A stretch of DNA of 64,000 nucleotides from Lineus longissimus (Eukaryota > Nemertea > Pilidiophora > Heteronemertea > Lineidae). Location of the stretch: contig NC_088308.1 of the NCBI RefSeq assembly GCF_910592395.1, positions 2,168,001 through 2,232,000 on the forward strand, written 5' to 3'. The notes beneath the pieces are model-generated. The model saw only the letters and a program-made list of their open reading frames with translations. It ran no database searches and was not told where the DNA came from. A program made the position numbers and the translations under genes. Positions 45,481 to 59,395 of the stretch are shown one piece after another; position 1 is the stretch's first letter; every line of letters begins with the position of its first letter.

Positions 45481-48400
45481 TCTAGATTTGATGACAGACT
45501 CTTATTCTTATTTGAACCTCATTTATTTCATTTTGCAAATAATTCAAGTGAAGAATTAAGAAAGTTAAATAAGTTATTCCCTCAAGTCCAAAATATAAAT
45601 GTTGTATTTATGAAATGGCAGGGCAATTGAATGACCATGAGGAACATGTCAGGTCCATTCAAATCATCCATTCAATACTCTGTACTTATCATCAAGAGGT
45701 CGACCGTCAGACCGTTTCAAAGATGATGCTATCTGATAACACTTCTCTTGGGATTGCTGAAAGATCCAGAACTTTAGAATCTAGTGAAATCTTAAATCTG
45801 CTGAGTTCTCCATTATGTTAATACTTAGCTTTTCAGTATAAGTTCATCGAAGTTATCAATCTTCTGATGTGTACTTTGGGCTTTCGGCTGCAAACTCTGC
45901 ATGTAACTTTGAACTCGAGATAGCCTAACAAAATGAGACTTTGTCCATAGGACATTTGAAGGAAAGAGGATGGAGCACGCGGAGACGCAACCAAACTGTG
46001 TGCAAGAGGATGCAATCAGCTCCTCGCCAGCTGGCTGGAGCTGGGAGTCCTTCAAAAGAGACCTTAAGATGTTGTATTACGAGAGGAACACCAGATCAGC
46101 AGCCAGGGTCACTATCCCCCTGCAGTGACCAAGAAAAGCGGAAGTGCGCATCAGTGCAACTCCTGCAGTAACTGGCACCTCTCCTTTGAACTAGACTTGG
46201 AAGCATCATTACTAAGCTAACACTTGTTCTATATCTAACTGAAAGGACAAGGCCTGTACGATAGCCTAATGTACCTAGAACCACCTTAAAGCAGTCCAGA
46301 CGGAAATCAAATAACTGACTCCTGAGCCATGGACACATTTGTAAGACTTGACACATTGCTAAATCATTAAAACTTCTCGTCCCCAAGAGGTCTTATGTAC
46401 ATATTTTGTCCTAATCTCTATACTGACCACCATGAATTGCAAAAAGAGTGAGTGTATGCAGTAAACTACCAAATTAGCTGGCTAAATTGTCTACTTTGGA
46501 TGATTCAATGCTTTTTCGACAGATGTTTTTAGCTATATTTCCCTGGTGTATCTCTGTCTCATTCTAGTGGGAAAACACTTCATTCTCACTTTGGTATAAT
46601 CCATGGGATTTTTGCATGCCATTCTGTAAGCTGTAAATATTTAGCAGGTGTTTTGTTTTTACTGATACAAATCACAAAAGAGAAAAATTTGATCGGAAAA
46701 AGCGAGTGATTTATCCATGATGATATGTAAGTTTTTGCATGAACAAGTTCTACAGTCAAGCAGTATTCAGTTCACAGATGATTGCATGCTTGTGGTTTAG
46801 TTGGGGATGAACTAAAATTTGTGGCTGTGAAATTCCTGCCCTCTCATGTTGCGCCAGTACTTGTTGCAATATCTGTTTAATTTTGCTTTATGCTTGCAGA
46901 TCAGTAGTGATGACAAAAAGCTTATCATGCATCATCCGCCCAAAGTTTGACTGCCGCATGTCTCCAGATCTACATTCAATCAATTGTCTGTGATGTGCTT
47001 CTTACCTCAGACATATGGGACGTCCCCTGAATTTTGTCTCTGTGTCTTATGAGACAGACATAATGGAGATGATGAAACTGTCCAATGATTATCTGTCTAG
47101 CACATGCTGGGCTGGAGAAAAAATCTAATTATTGAGCCTCCTCATGCAGGTGAGGTCATGGATCGTGCCTGCTAGAATGCAGACGAGGTGAACTCTGCGG
47201 GAGGAGGGAGGGATGACAAAGCCATCACCTGGCCTCGTACATGTTATCAAGTGAAATTGTATTAATTGTGCAATTTACCCCCATTTCTCATGCACTTTGA
47301 TGCATATGTCTGATTTGATGACGTATCTGTCCATATCCATTTATGGTAAATTGCATATATTAATCCCCTAATCTTTGAGACTAAAAGGGACAATAAATCT
47401 TCTGGCCTAGGGTACGAACCTATATACCAAATTGAGCCATGTTCGTTGATGAATCAAAACCAATCAGAAAGCATGACCTTGGCATGCAGACAAGGATATC
47501 ATGTCTAGCAGGAACATCAAAATTGTATTTGTTGTAAACAATTCAGCTGCCAAGGTATAAACCAATGGGAAATGGTCATGTTATTGAGCTATATTTCTTG
47601 AAACCTTGAGGGATCCGCTGCTTTAAGTACTTAAACTCAAAACCAAATTGAGAAGGGATGGTCCAGTGTACTGAAAACTAAGCCGAGATAAAGGTTGTTT
47701 TTGACCAAACGTATGTCCATACTTTTTTTCCTAACTTTACCCAAGAAAACTTGATTATTTCCAAAAGCAAACACAGAACAAATGAGTCATCGGCAATAAA
47801 ATGTTTCATAGGAAGCTGACAATTTCCTCTACCATTGTCAGACAATATTCCAGCCACCCTTGAGATTTTGAAGAACCCTTTTTCATCTCAAAATAGCCAC
47901 ATACATATCTTCTAGCATTTTAAGAAATTTAACTGTATTTGACACAAGTTGCCATGGTTACCATAATGATGTTGGGAATGGGTAGTGCGCCACAGATAAA
48001 AATGTGCTGGACTTGTTTGGCATTGATGATAATTCCCATTGGATATGTATATTGCCTCATTTTTCATCCACTGACACCTTCAAAGGTAGGCAGGAGATGT
48101 ATATATTATGGTGGCATTATTGTGAATAAATATGGCGAACTACACTGTGGCATGATTCCGCAAAGACTGATCGGCTATTTTTGTTTACCTGTACCGCTTA
48201 CTCTTGGACATCATGATGGTCTGTTTCAAAAAATCAAAAAAATGTTTAGCGATGTTTTTATGTCAATCACTATTGTAGGATCTTTAACTCCTAGCGTAAA
48301 GTGATGGTTTTGTGATCTTAGAAATAGTTTTCATTTACCCTTAACCCATAGGTACTGAAGACTCAAATAGAGCATCTACTTTGCCGAATCCATTCTCAAC

Positions 48401-51400
48401 CCCCAGCATCATTTAACAAACATATTTCCCTGCGGGGTAGTAAAGAAAATGGAGGCCAGTATCCATCCACTTTGCCTTCTGAGGTGGAAGAACAGAAGGT
48501 CGAAGGGATATTATGATTACTTGAGGTAAATGACACAACTAGTTCTCAAAGGTTTTACACTACACAGAAAGTGTTAGCATCCCTGATGTTATGTAGGATG
48601 GGGCAAAATGGACCTGGGTAAAACTGGCAAGCTTTTGCGCTACTGTTTTCTGTTTTGTTTAAAAATAGATAAGCATTAGTTAGATGAGCCTACTAGAGCA
48701 ATAATTTCTCACTTTGCTCTATTGAACTTTTTATAGGCTCAAATCTTCAGCTACACCGCAATTGCAAAAATGTCATATTTTTGCGGAATATGTTCTTATA
48801 AAAAATGGGACAAATGCTGTCCTCAATGAAAAGAAAACTATATTCTTGTCACTAAAATCTATAAGTCATACTCCTAATAGCATTATTTGCCTCTATTTTG
48901 CAGGTATGTGTGCACAAGTTCTTGGTTTGTGTTGCTGCTTTGTGGTTGTGATGCCTTGAAGATCATGCAGGATTCAGGTAGCTACGTGAAATTAATTATT
49001 CCATACAGTACTGGCTTGAAGTAATGTCACATATTTTCCTGGTGTTGTAATCATTTGTACTTGACATGTATCCTTACTATACACTAGAATGTATTTTCCT
49101 TGTCTACTTGACAGTTTGTGCCAAAATGATTTTCTGATTTGTGCACCAGTGCTTGATTTGTGGTCAGTAGGACTACGTAACTCGAAGATCTTACTGATAA
49201 CGACCTTATGTACAGTTGTGACTGGCTGATTTTTATTTTTCAGAAATAAAAATGTTCTAGTGATGACTTCTTCCTGTAGTTGACTCCAATACCAGTTTGG
49301 CCCCCCAATTTCAAGAGCAGATCACAAGATCAGTTTTATTAATTTCTGATCAATCAAAGAGTATATCCAGGTCAACTGCTACGGAAATAAGGTCTATTCC
49401 TCATTCATTTCAATCAAGATCCACCGTCTGGCATGCTTCCAGCCCTTGAACCGTGGAGCTTGCAGGTATAGGCCCCATCCCGCGGTCGTTTTCCCATTTA
49501 GACCCGAGCAAAATTCCAGCATTTTCACGTATACATGTTATACTTTACACGATCAATCAGACTTGTAGTGTATTGAGATAATTGACTGAAATATGCATTT
49601 TTTCTCTGTCGGGGTACGCAGCATCGGCCTGGCATCTTACCGGTAAAATACATAAACAAGGTGTGCTCTATGCTACCTGTTGCTCCGTCAAAAAATAGAT
49701 GAGTATTCTTGGATGCCTGCAAGAGCGCTGATTCTTAGCTACAAGTGGTTTTACCGTGGTCTGTTCCACTTTTAAGTTGATCAAAATATACTGTAGATCT
49801 AACAGATGATAAACATATCAACATAGTTATGATTTTTGCAAGTTGAGATGGAGTGACAGCCCAAAGGTGATTCTGTGTATGGATTCCCACGCTCTTTGCA
49901 AGTTAACATAACATCGACCTGGAATTCTCAAAAAATTTAATTTTTTTTCATTCAAATGTTTTCTTTTCAACTTTAAATGCACCTATTGGGAAATTAGGGT
50001 TTTGTTTATATGTTTGGGGTTTTGAGAGGATGTGGAGGGCCTGAGAGTTTTCTTCTGCTCTTAACTGGTTTGAGTGATTCAACACCACGATGCCAGATAG
50101 CACTTCTTTAGTCACAGTCATCCTAAATATTGGAGTCAATTGATAGAAGAATACCAACAAGCAAATTGGATCATCAGGCCAACTTTACATACCAGTCATA
50201 TTGTCATATGTCACGTGTCATAAGCATGTTTATCAAGGGACTCGCGCTAAAAATGTGACACTAATGTCGGAGAATACTGATATTTATACCACTTTTCCTT
50301 ATCTCTCCTTATCTCTTTAAACTTCTCATAAGGTATGACAATGAAAGGGTACAAAGAACCTCCTCGCACCTCATCAGCATTCTGATAAAAAAGACAGAAA
50401 CAGTCTCAGAATTATTATGATAACTTCCAACACATCATTAGTAATATGATTTTTTGTAACAATTTCTCTTGTGGATTAATTTTAAAATCTTCAGACGTGC
50501 AGAAAATATGGAACATTGAGGGGAGGAAATGATGCATCTTTTATGCTTTAGATATGTTATAAATCATCATAGTGTGTCAGATTGTTGAAATTGGCCCTCT
50601 ATCCTCAGTCAATGCAACAAGTTGAAAAGGTTTTTCAGTTTGGCTTGAAAGATTTTAACTACTTCAGCTCTCACATTAGCTAACATGTCCCATTCTTTTC
50701 ACCATCTCACATTTCTTTTCATTCTTCTGTGAAGGTAAATAGACCTCTGTTTCTGCCTTAAAAATGGGAAAGTTTTGGGAGAATGTACCTTAATGGAATG
50801 GTTTTCAAGTTTTCCAATCTATTTCCAACAGTTGTGGGCATGGCATTTTTGCTATGATAAGTGTAGGCACATTGTTATATCACCAAACAAAGCCTTGAGG
50901 TACAGACACTTCAGATTTTTTGTTAAAAACTGTTCATTAATTATGAGTTGTGTTGGTGCAAATCAATGATTAGCTATCAGGTATCATTATTGCAATTGTT
51001 GATGAATTGGTAAAGTTCGTTTTATTTTTTGTCATGATTCCTGCTGTTCCTAAAGCACGTTAATTCCTAAAACACTTCGTGGGCCACATCTGAAGAACCT
51101 TAAATTTTCAGATAATCACATGCCCGTTATTGCTTCATCTAAGCAAGTTTAACATTCTAACCTTTACCGGTACCTACTTTTCAAGGTCACATAATGGCTT
51201 CAAATGGCCATTGGGCCTACATTTTAGTAATAGGGACATTGAGGTCAGTTTGCAAGTATAAAAAGATGAGAACAAAATCCCTAACCTTTTTAGTTCATAG
51301 GAAGCCACGTTAGCAATTGTATCTTGCGCTAACTTATATGATTTTATCCCGAACATGTTAAAAAGTATGTAACCAAAGCCTGAGACATTTAGTACAGTAT

Positions 51401-52984
51401 CCTCCACTAACAATTCAATATAAAATCAACTTGTGTTATAGCATTGTATAGCATTGTATAGCCTTCTGACGCCCCCGTTCGCCCCGGGCTTCTCCACCCA
51501 AGGCATTGTTACACATCTATTGCATTTTGGCATCGATCTGTTCATCTATGCTCTCAATATATTGATCTCTGTCAATATATTTCAAAGTATTTTCCTGGGA
51601 TGAGTTCGCATGAAAGGATATATCTCACATCAGAATTGCAAATTTCTCGGTTGAAATTCCTAGGGAGGGTTGTCTTTTATGATTGGTTCACAGATTGCTG
51701 CACTGGGTTAGAATTCTCCCAATTTTCTTAACTTATCTATGCCACCTTATGAAGTATGTTGTGCTGTATGACACCAACTTTTGGCGAAAATGTCCTTTCA
51801 GCTCAATAATTCCATCTATTTCAAATCAATTTAACCCTCATATCAGGATTTTTTCGCTATTGTTTAAACACATCTTGACCTTGTTGGTGAAAACAAATCA
51901 GTTAATTGTAGCTGGTTTGATAGGATGCAATCTCTGTTGACCTGGACATGGATGCCTGTGATGTTATATGTTTTACAGTCAGCGTTCCTCAAGACAGTAA
52001 TATGTCTTTGTCAACAGTTTTTACCATGTTTACTGTGTTGGAGAGCTTTTGAGTTTGTTAATTACTAACTAAAAAATGATAAATCAGCCAAATAAAGATA
52101 AAATTTGTTTGACTAAACTATTGTTTCTCGGTGCACTGTGAAATTCTAAACCCACTGCAGAATGCATATCTTGTTTGTGAGTTAATTTTTTGTTTTTGTG
52201 ACGTTCGCATAGCTTACAAGTACATTTATATAGATTAATATGCCCTGATTGTTTGATCAAAAAGTACATTCTCGATGATACAGAAATGGCTGTTATTACT
52301 GTAGGCTGAAATCAATTTGAAGCTCATGACTTCAATGAAAAAACTATAACAAAGGGAACGTTATTTTACCATTGATTGTCAGTTAGGAATGTGATTGTTA
52401 TAGCATTGAAATTGTGTTGCTACATTTGGTCCCCCAATTAGAGATTGGCTCTATGATAAGCATATGAGCAGCTCCATAAGGTTTCAGGAGAGCGTGCGAG
52501 CTAGGTCGACTGTCAGTCATGGTTTCTCACCAACCTTGCTACAAATCTTGGCCACTATTGCCATCAATAAGAAACTACAGTTTGGATAGCATTAAGGCCA
52601 GGTTACAAATGAACTATATTTGGTATAGAAATGCTTGGAGGAATTCAATAACACCTGTCACTGTGGGTTTCTCACTAACACTGGTACAAAGCCCATCTAA
52701 TGTCTGAAGATATTTCATTATTGATCATGTAGCTTCAATTGGCTGTCACTGTCAAGATCCATATCTTATATTACCCTATTTCGAATAAGAATGGCTCAGG
52801 GTGAAATTAATTTTTGGCAGTGGTAGTGTGGATAGCAATGCTGTAAATTATTCAGATGTTAATATTTTGAATTTCTCTACCTATAGTTAGTAAGAAAAGA
52901 TGAGCTTAGCCCTCAGCGGGTTACTGCATCATGATTCGGTGCATGTATATGTTGATCACATGACTTCAATTAAGCATATCATCT
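45481..52984. other. Unassigned non-coding DNA, 7.5 kb
   Basis: This is the quietest stretch of the window. Frames of up to 121 codons (47939-48304, plus) have no recognised domain. The patch 45940-46190 is GC-richer and open in more than one frame, but I cannot support an exon. TATAGCATTG is reiterated near 51438-51462. No RNA gene or clear mobile element was found. Confidence 0.45.
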
Positions 52985-53528
52985 ATTGATTTATCTTCAA
53001 TCCATACAGTTTGGTCAGAATCATGGTTGTCGCATCAACACGCCACATTTCCTGGACGGATGCTGACCTGGTCCGGTTTCGTTACGACAACCATATTGAT
53101 TACCTCTAATCGCTTCAGAGATCTGACTCATTAAGTACCTCCGATCACCATCAGAGATAAAAACTCCCGCCGATACTGCCGTACAGCAGACATTGTGTTC
53201 AGAAATTGATTTTTCCAGACTGTACATGTGTGTCTGCGACAGCCATACATGTACAGGTACTGTCTGATAACGCCGAGTCATTCTGTTACGATGCTGCCTG
53301 TCTTTTCCGGCGATGCTTGATTCCAGTGGCCGTTATGTGTAGCTGTCGCTTCATAATGACAGGCCTTTCAATGGCATGAACCCTTCGTCATGCCCACGGC
53401 CAGTGCGGCTAGGATCAGAATCGAGCACACATCTCCCCTCCTGGGATTCTCTCCTTTGTGGATTTCTGCACTAACTATAATGTTCAGGTGATCAGCTGAT
53501 ATTGCGCTAATGCATACATGTACATATA
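52985..53528. promoter_or_regulatory. CpG-retaining candidate regulatory stretch
   Basis: CpGs are frequent (for example ACCTCCGATCACC, CTCCCGCCGATACTGCCG, TTCCGGCGATG). An inverted pair of Meis/TGIF-like words, CTGTCGCTTCATAATGACAG, lies near 53343-53362. TACATGTAC occurs twice. Interpretation as an enhancer or promoter is by composition and motif only. It lies immediately upstream of the possible exon at 53530. Confidence 0.3.
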
Positions 53529-53529
53529 G

Positions 53530-53685
53530 TTGGAGCTTCGCCTCGCTGTGTTTATTGAGAACGTACTCGTTGGTAGATGCAGCCAAGCTGAGGCAGCGCG
53601 ATTCTGGAGTACATACACCGACTATTTACACAATGTGAGGAAAACGCAAAATCAGTCAAAATGTGCACAAATAATTCTTTGCAAG
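53530..53685 (+). CDS. Possible 52-codon exon of an unknown gene
   Basis: Open for exactly 52 codons between a potential acceptor (ACATATAG, AG at 53528-53529) and a near-consensus donor (GCAAG|GTAGGA, GT at 53686-53687), so it would be a symmetric phase-0 exon of 156 nt. The peptide includes RLAVFIENVLVGRC, AEAARFWSTYTDYLHNVRK and TQNQSKCAQ, which looks protein-like in composition and uses GC-richer codons than the flanks. A stop codon lies immediately before the acceptor junction in this frame. The acceptor has a poor pyrimidine tract, I know no matching family, and no neighbouring exon was found. Confidence 0.2.
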
Positions 53686-53821
53686 GTAGGAGATTTCATT
53701 TTCATTTTTAAGTTGATTCCTTGTGTTTTTGTTGGTCGCAGCATATGATACACCCTGGTCAAACAATATTATGTGGATCACCAAATGCCAAAATCCTTAT
53801 TCAATAAACTCTAGCTACTAA

Positions 53822-54075
53822 TTTTTTTCCCCGACTCTCCCAATCTCTACTGATTTCTTGACTTTTTTTAATGACTAGTATTCATGCTGAAATTTACCTG
53901 CGGCCATAACCAATTAATTTGTCTTTTGGTGCAACATGTAGTTTTTTTTAAAAATTGATGCCCGGACATTTTCGCACAAAGATGTTTTTTTCCGTACTGT
54001 CTCAATCTTTAGAAATTCCTTTTTTTTTCATCGTCGTCAGTTTATGCCAAACTTTACCTCATGCATGTATTTCTG
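53822..54075 (+). repeat. Diverged local duplication, period about 163 bp
   Basis: TTTTTTTCCCCGACTCTCCC, AATCTCTACTGATTTCTTGAC and GCTGAAATTTACCTG (53822-53900) have relatives TTTTTTTCCGTACTGTCTC, AATCTTTAGAAATTCC and GCCAAACTTTACCTC (about 53985-54060). The match is weak and T-rich, so chance similarity is not excluded. Confidence 0.45.
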
Positions 54076-57000
54076 TGCTACAGCACACAGTTACGAAATC
54101 ATTTTTTGACTCTTTTTGAAAAAAAGTCCCAAATTTTTCTTTCCAACATCGTCATTTGAGGAATGTTTAAGTACTGTCTGCTCGGTTTTTCAATGCCGCC
54201 AATGCTAGACTTCCTTGGAACATGACGTACCACTCTGTTACTATAGATAGTTCCAGCTTTTTATTTTTCCCAATTTTTTTCCCCAGCTTAATTTCAACAT
54301 GATTTTTAGAAATAAGCTTTGTACTTTAATGGTTAGTCATTTAGTGTTTGACTGCCTCAGACTATCATGTGTCCATGCTGCACATAACTAGAATTGGATT
54401 TCATTTTTTCAAATTTGATAAAATCTTTTTTCTGCTTCAAAATATATGTTTTTAGAAAGATAGAAACTTTTTGGAAGGTGTCTGGACAGGATTGGTACAC
54501 AATGTGAGAAATCTTTTTTTTATGCTTCTTGCCTTCACATTTGTGTCTTTACTAAGTCAGTCAAAAGAGATAATGGAAACATCCACTTCAGTTTAAAAAC
54601 CTTTGTTTTTCGAAGAATCACTCGTACTTTTCTTATAATCTCTTCCTTCCTTTTCTCCTACGATGTAAAAAATCGTTTTGACTTTTAATAAAAAACACAT
54701 TTTATTTGTTTTGTGTAAAAAATGTTATGTCTTATGGAAAATCCTGCGAGGCATCAGATGTTTTTGTAGTACATAGCACCAGATTTTTGTCTGGCATCTT
54801 TTTACAAATTTCAATATTGATTTCTCAATCTAAATGTTTGACGTTTGTATTTCTTGCCATTGCATCTCTGTCCAAAGCCCAATTCCGGACATTGCTGCAG
54901 AGGAATATGTCTGTGTGTACATTGCTGCAGTCAGTTGCCCAGATTGCTACGGCTGCAGCTATGGTATCTGCTAATGCCGAGATCGAAGGCATAATTGGGT
55001 GAATACCTTGGGTGATATTTCCCGGCTCGATCAGCCAGTAGCCTTCCTATAAACAGTCTGGCAGTAACATGGTATGTGGCTACGCAGTATTCATGCTCTC
55101 TGGTTCTACTCAGTTTTTTCTACTATGAATTTCCCTCAGAAAGAAAAAAGGTTGTAAAAATATCAAGTGAGAGAATATTGAGCCAGATACCACAGACTCA
55201 TGTTCATGTATAGTATTTGGCATCAATTTGGGATGCAGGTACAAATATGCACTGTGCAGTATTCATATTGCTGGTTTTACTTTTAAATAGGCTGATAGTA
55301 ATTTTCAGTGAGTAGCCAGATTGGAGCCAGATTATATCATTGTGAACTGAAATTTCACTGGTCTCGACTTCATGTAACTTCATTCGTGTCTTTACACAGT
55401 TGTCCATTACATCACAAAATACAAGCTCAAATGTAGATCAAAATGTCAGAAATACGCCCCTCCTTTTTGAGCCACTTCCATTCTGACCCCGCCATTCGCG
55501 CAGATGATTGATTTTTCTGTATGTGTCTTTCATATATTTTATACGCATTATAATAATTTCTATATCTGAGAAAATGTATCTGGATATGAAATTATAAAGC
55601 AAGGTCTCTGCAACTTTTAACAACTATCAAAATATTTTACTCCAAAAATTAGTGATTTCATATTTCTTCTTACTATTCAGCACTAGAGCAGTGTATTTTC
55701 ATCAGGTTTTCTCATTCAATATTATCTAAACAAAATAGCTTCATTTTTACATAAATATTTGATTCATTTTCATATGTTACTACTCATTTTGAAGTATAAC
55801 TTACCTCCAATGTGACCCTGTTAGTTTTTGCTGTGCACCTGAATTTTTCAAGACAGATTTTTTTCAAAGAATCTTTTATACTTATCTTGTGCATTGAAAA
55901 TGATCAATTAAATGAGTTTATTAGATTTTATCACCTGATTTTATTAATGTTAAGAAAGGAGATGTTTGGGGAAACGAAATGATTTGTTTACAGTATCTTT
56001 GGATTCTTGCGTGTATTGAGATGATGATATGACCAAATGTCCATCAGCAGGCATGGGTTAGATCAGATACATGTGTCTAATTGGGGGATTTCATGGCAGA
56101 TCAGTTCTGTTTGCTGTTCGATTTTCTGAATACATACTTATATTAGCGGCTTCAGAAATCATTGGAAGAGTGTGTGGTGACCTGATAGGGTAAATTACAA
56201 GTCAGCCAGTTTCTAGGTGTTTCAGGGAGAGGAACAACAGATGGGGTCGAATGGTGAATTGGGGAAAAAGATACCACCCTTGAGAAATATGGGTTCCTGG
56301 TGGTGTGGGTCAATTATAACTTTGACTATAATCAATTCATTGGTTATTTACAAAATTCACAATTTTATCATATCAGCTACCCTGGTATTGATTGATGACT
56401 CTCTCAGTAAAATCTTGATCTGGACTTTGAAAAGCAAGAGCATATGTACCAGTGGGAATATTTTCATGCTGGTTGTGTCATCTTGAGAGGTGGGGAAATG
56501 GGGATGGGGATATAGGGCTGAACTCTACTCTATGTGTTGGTATCATTTTCACAAGCTATATTGGATTGCTTAATGAAGATAAGTGGTTTTTGTGATCTAA
56601 ATAATGAAATACATACCGAGATGACGAAAGTTTGATTTTATTGATGTCTGAAGAAAATCATAAGATCTCACTCTTGCTGCATAATCTTGCTAAAGAATCT
56701 ATGATTTCTTCTATTGTGTTAGTATCTATGATATCATCAGAAGACTAATGGAAGCATGATATCTCCATTGATTGATCAGTTATAAGCTACTGATCAGATT
56801 GATATTTGTTATTGATTTTATTTACTCTTATTCAGCTGCCATTTTCTTTTATAAACAACTAGTGGCACACACATTATCATTATTAAGTTACATTGTATAT
56901 GATTAATATCAACATTTATTTTGATAGAGGCAAAAAGTAAACAATTGAGTTCGTCTTTTACTCAATTTGCCGCACATGGGCTATAATACGACTTGTACAA

Positions 57001-58089
57001 ATGTATAATTTGTCTGCTGACAGAACCCCCTATAAAAAAGATAGTGCTGGTTTTAGTGAGTACGGTACTATTGATAACCTATCTTGGATTCTGAAGTATC
57101 TATACCCATGTTTACAACTCGCATAACTCATTAGTTAGTGGCCTATAATGTATTCCTATAGTTCCTCTTGCAGTTTTTCGTCTCTCGTTTCTGTGTCATT
57201 CTCATTGACAGAAACCATGGCAAACATCAATTGGTCATGGTGTCCAAATGTCAAGGTGATCTGTTCATCTGTACCATACCAGCGGGTTCCAAATAAGCTT
57301 TGCTCTAGTTTTTCAAAAACTAGTGCTGAAAGACAAAAAAAAACACCATATGGCTCATACCATAGGTACTTGCTAGCATCCTTGATTTGGTTTCAGGGTA
57401 TGGTTATAAATAGACGAAGATTCCAAATGTATATGTAAAGTTTTCACTTTTTATGCCACCTTGAGACTCACTATGTATTTACTGCGGAATGATGGTGTGT
57501 GGTTGTTAAGCTCCAGCTTTTTGAAGTGTGGTGATGATATGTGGGTGTTGCTCATCCTTGAAATTGCAAGGTACAACTGAAGCTTATCATTAGCCGATAA
57601 GAATTTTTGAATTTGTAGCTTTTTGTTGAAAAATCTATTTGCCAAGTGCCTGAATTTTATAGGAATGCTGCTATACTGTGTCAGCACTGGGCAAAAAAAT
57701 GTGAAGGATATTAATGACGCGTGAAGAATGGATCTACCTTGGCAGTTTACCTCACAAAGTCTGTCCAATGATTGGCAAAATCAACTGTTTAATTCGCATG
57801 CATACGTGACTAGAAGTAATTTTGTGATCTAGGCCTACCATTTGACTGGGTGGGTGGTGGTGAGGTATAAATAAGAATGACTTTCACGTTTTCAGATAGA
57901 TCTACTAGAATTGCCATCAAAGAAGAACAGCTCACTTCATTTCTGCTCAAGACTTGAAAAAACCCGACTGGATCAGGAACCAAAAATGTGAAAGAATCGA
58001 ATCTCCAGACCAATGTTGGAGTAATATACTTTAATGCCTAAAGTGTATATATTTATATTATAATCTGTCTCATCCTCAACAGTTTAAGT
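54076..58089. other. Unassigned non-coding DNA, 4 kb
   Basis: Frames of 89-105 codons on both strands (54706-55002, 56217-56486, 57148-57438, 57451-57768) have no known domain. The DNA is markedly AT-rich between 55500 and 57000. No RNA gene or repeat is recognised. Confidence 0.45.
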
Positions 58090-58640
58090 ACAGCGTCTAA
58101 TTACCTGCTAAAGTCAGCACGTCATTAAAAGAAAAATGTCATATAAAGCTATAATGATCAAAAGATGACAACACCCTGCTATAAACAGTGACAAACTGAT
58201 CGGCTTCACATCACCCCGCAGGAAAAAGGATAAAAAATTACATTAACAGCTCATCCTTTTAATGAATTCAATTTCGGATTTGATGTCATCCATTTTGAGT
58301 GGTTCTTAACCTTTGGCGATGATTTTCTCATTAACAATGTTTTATCGACAAGTAGCAAGCTATTTTTTTCATCCGTTCGTCTCATGTATGACATATAAAA
58401 ACATTCAGACAAACTGCTAATTAAACCCTGTAGCTTGTTAGGCATCATAGTTTGTCTGCTAAACAGGCTGGTCTATATCGACTTAAAGGGACTGTTACTC
58501 GGATTTTGTGATGGTTTTGCCAACCTGACAGGTGTGGCCATTATATAACGTGTTCATTACTTCGAGTGCTTCTGTGATTAAATCCCGCTTTGTCACCTCC
58601 ATATGAATTCCTCCCGACGATATGGACATATAAAAACAAG
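58090..58640. promoter_or_regulatory. Candidate regulatory stretch with Meis, T-box and homeodomain words
   Basis: CCTGACAGGTGTGGCC near 58525 combines a Meis/TGIF word (TGACAG) with a T-box-like AGGTGTG. Nearby are GTGATTAAATCCCG, GCTAATTAAACC and ATGTTTTATCGAC, with retained CpGs. The patch stands out from its AT-rich flanks. No gene or experimental signal supports it, and chance co-occurrence is possible. Confidence 0.25.
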
Positions 58641-59395
58641 TCCAAAATGTAGATCAGAAACAAATTTCCTCACCGTGCAAGATGCAGTCAAAAATTCATT
58701 GGTCCCTTGTGTACAGATTACCTGTCATTTCATGCATCAGTTTTGGATGTTCTCTTTCTTATCAGTTGTAAGGTCAGTGACAAACTCATGCCTAGCCCCT
58801 ACCAATGTCTTTCTTCTTGTAATATTGTGATCTGATAGGAATATAACACCCTTTATTAGTTACGAATAAAGAAGTCTTGCCTATGGCACTGACGTTTGTA
58901 AGTCATACTTACGCATCGAATGTGGCAGCTTGAAATTTACATCGGTGACCTTATAAAAGTGAAAAGGGAGTATTATTATCATTATAAGAGATACAGCTAA
59001 TGGATGTAAGAATGATGAAGTTTTTCGAGTCTTGATGACAATGGCAATGCACCCTGATAATCAACCTTATAAAAAATCCAGCTGATACCGTCACCGACCA
59101 CAACATTGTTCTCCTTCTATCTCATCAAAAAGGTGAAAAAAATGAAGATTTCTGGTGGATTAGGCACTACCGTACTGGCAAAAATGATTGGCTCATGGTA
59201 AGAAAAGTTTTTCGGAAATAGATTTTTCGAGGCAGGCTATGCCCAGTTGTGCTCGCCTTTCTGAAGTCTTTTGGCCCTTTTTGCCCTTTAGCTGTAGATA
59301 GAACTATTTCAAAAACAGAAAAAATCTGAATCTGGTTCTGATTTCACCGGAGCCCCTTCTCCATTTTTGACATAATCGAATCTGAATGAAAAGAA
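58641..59395. other. Unassigned non-coding DNA
   Basis: Nothing beyond a 75-codon chance frame (58603-58830). Confidence 0.5.

Noticed and set aside
45940-46190. GC-richer patch with exon-like peptides in more than one frame
   Set aside because: Competing frames, no convincing splice pair and no recognised family.
47400-47420. GGTACGAACC resembling a tRNA T-arm
   Set aside because: No upstream A-box or cloverleaf can be folded around it.
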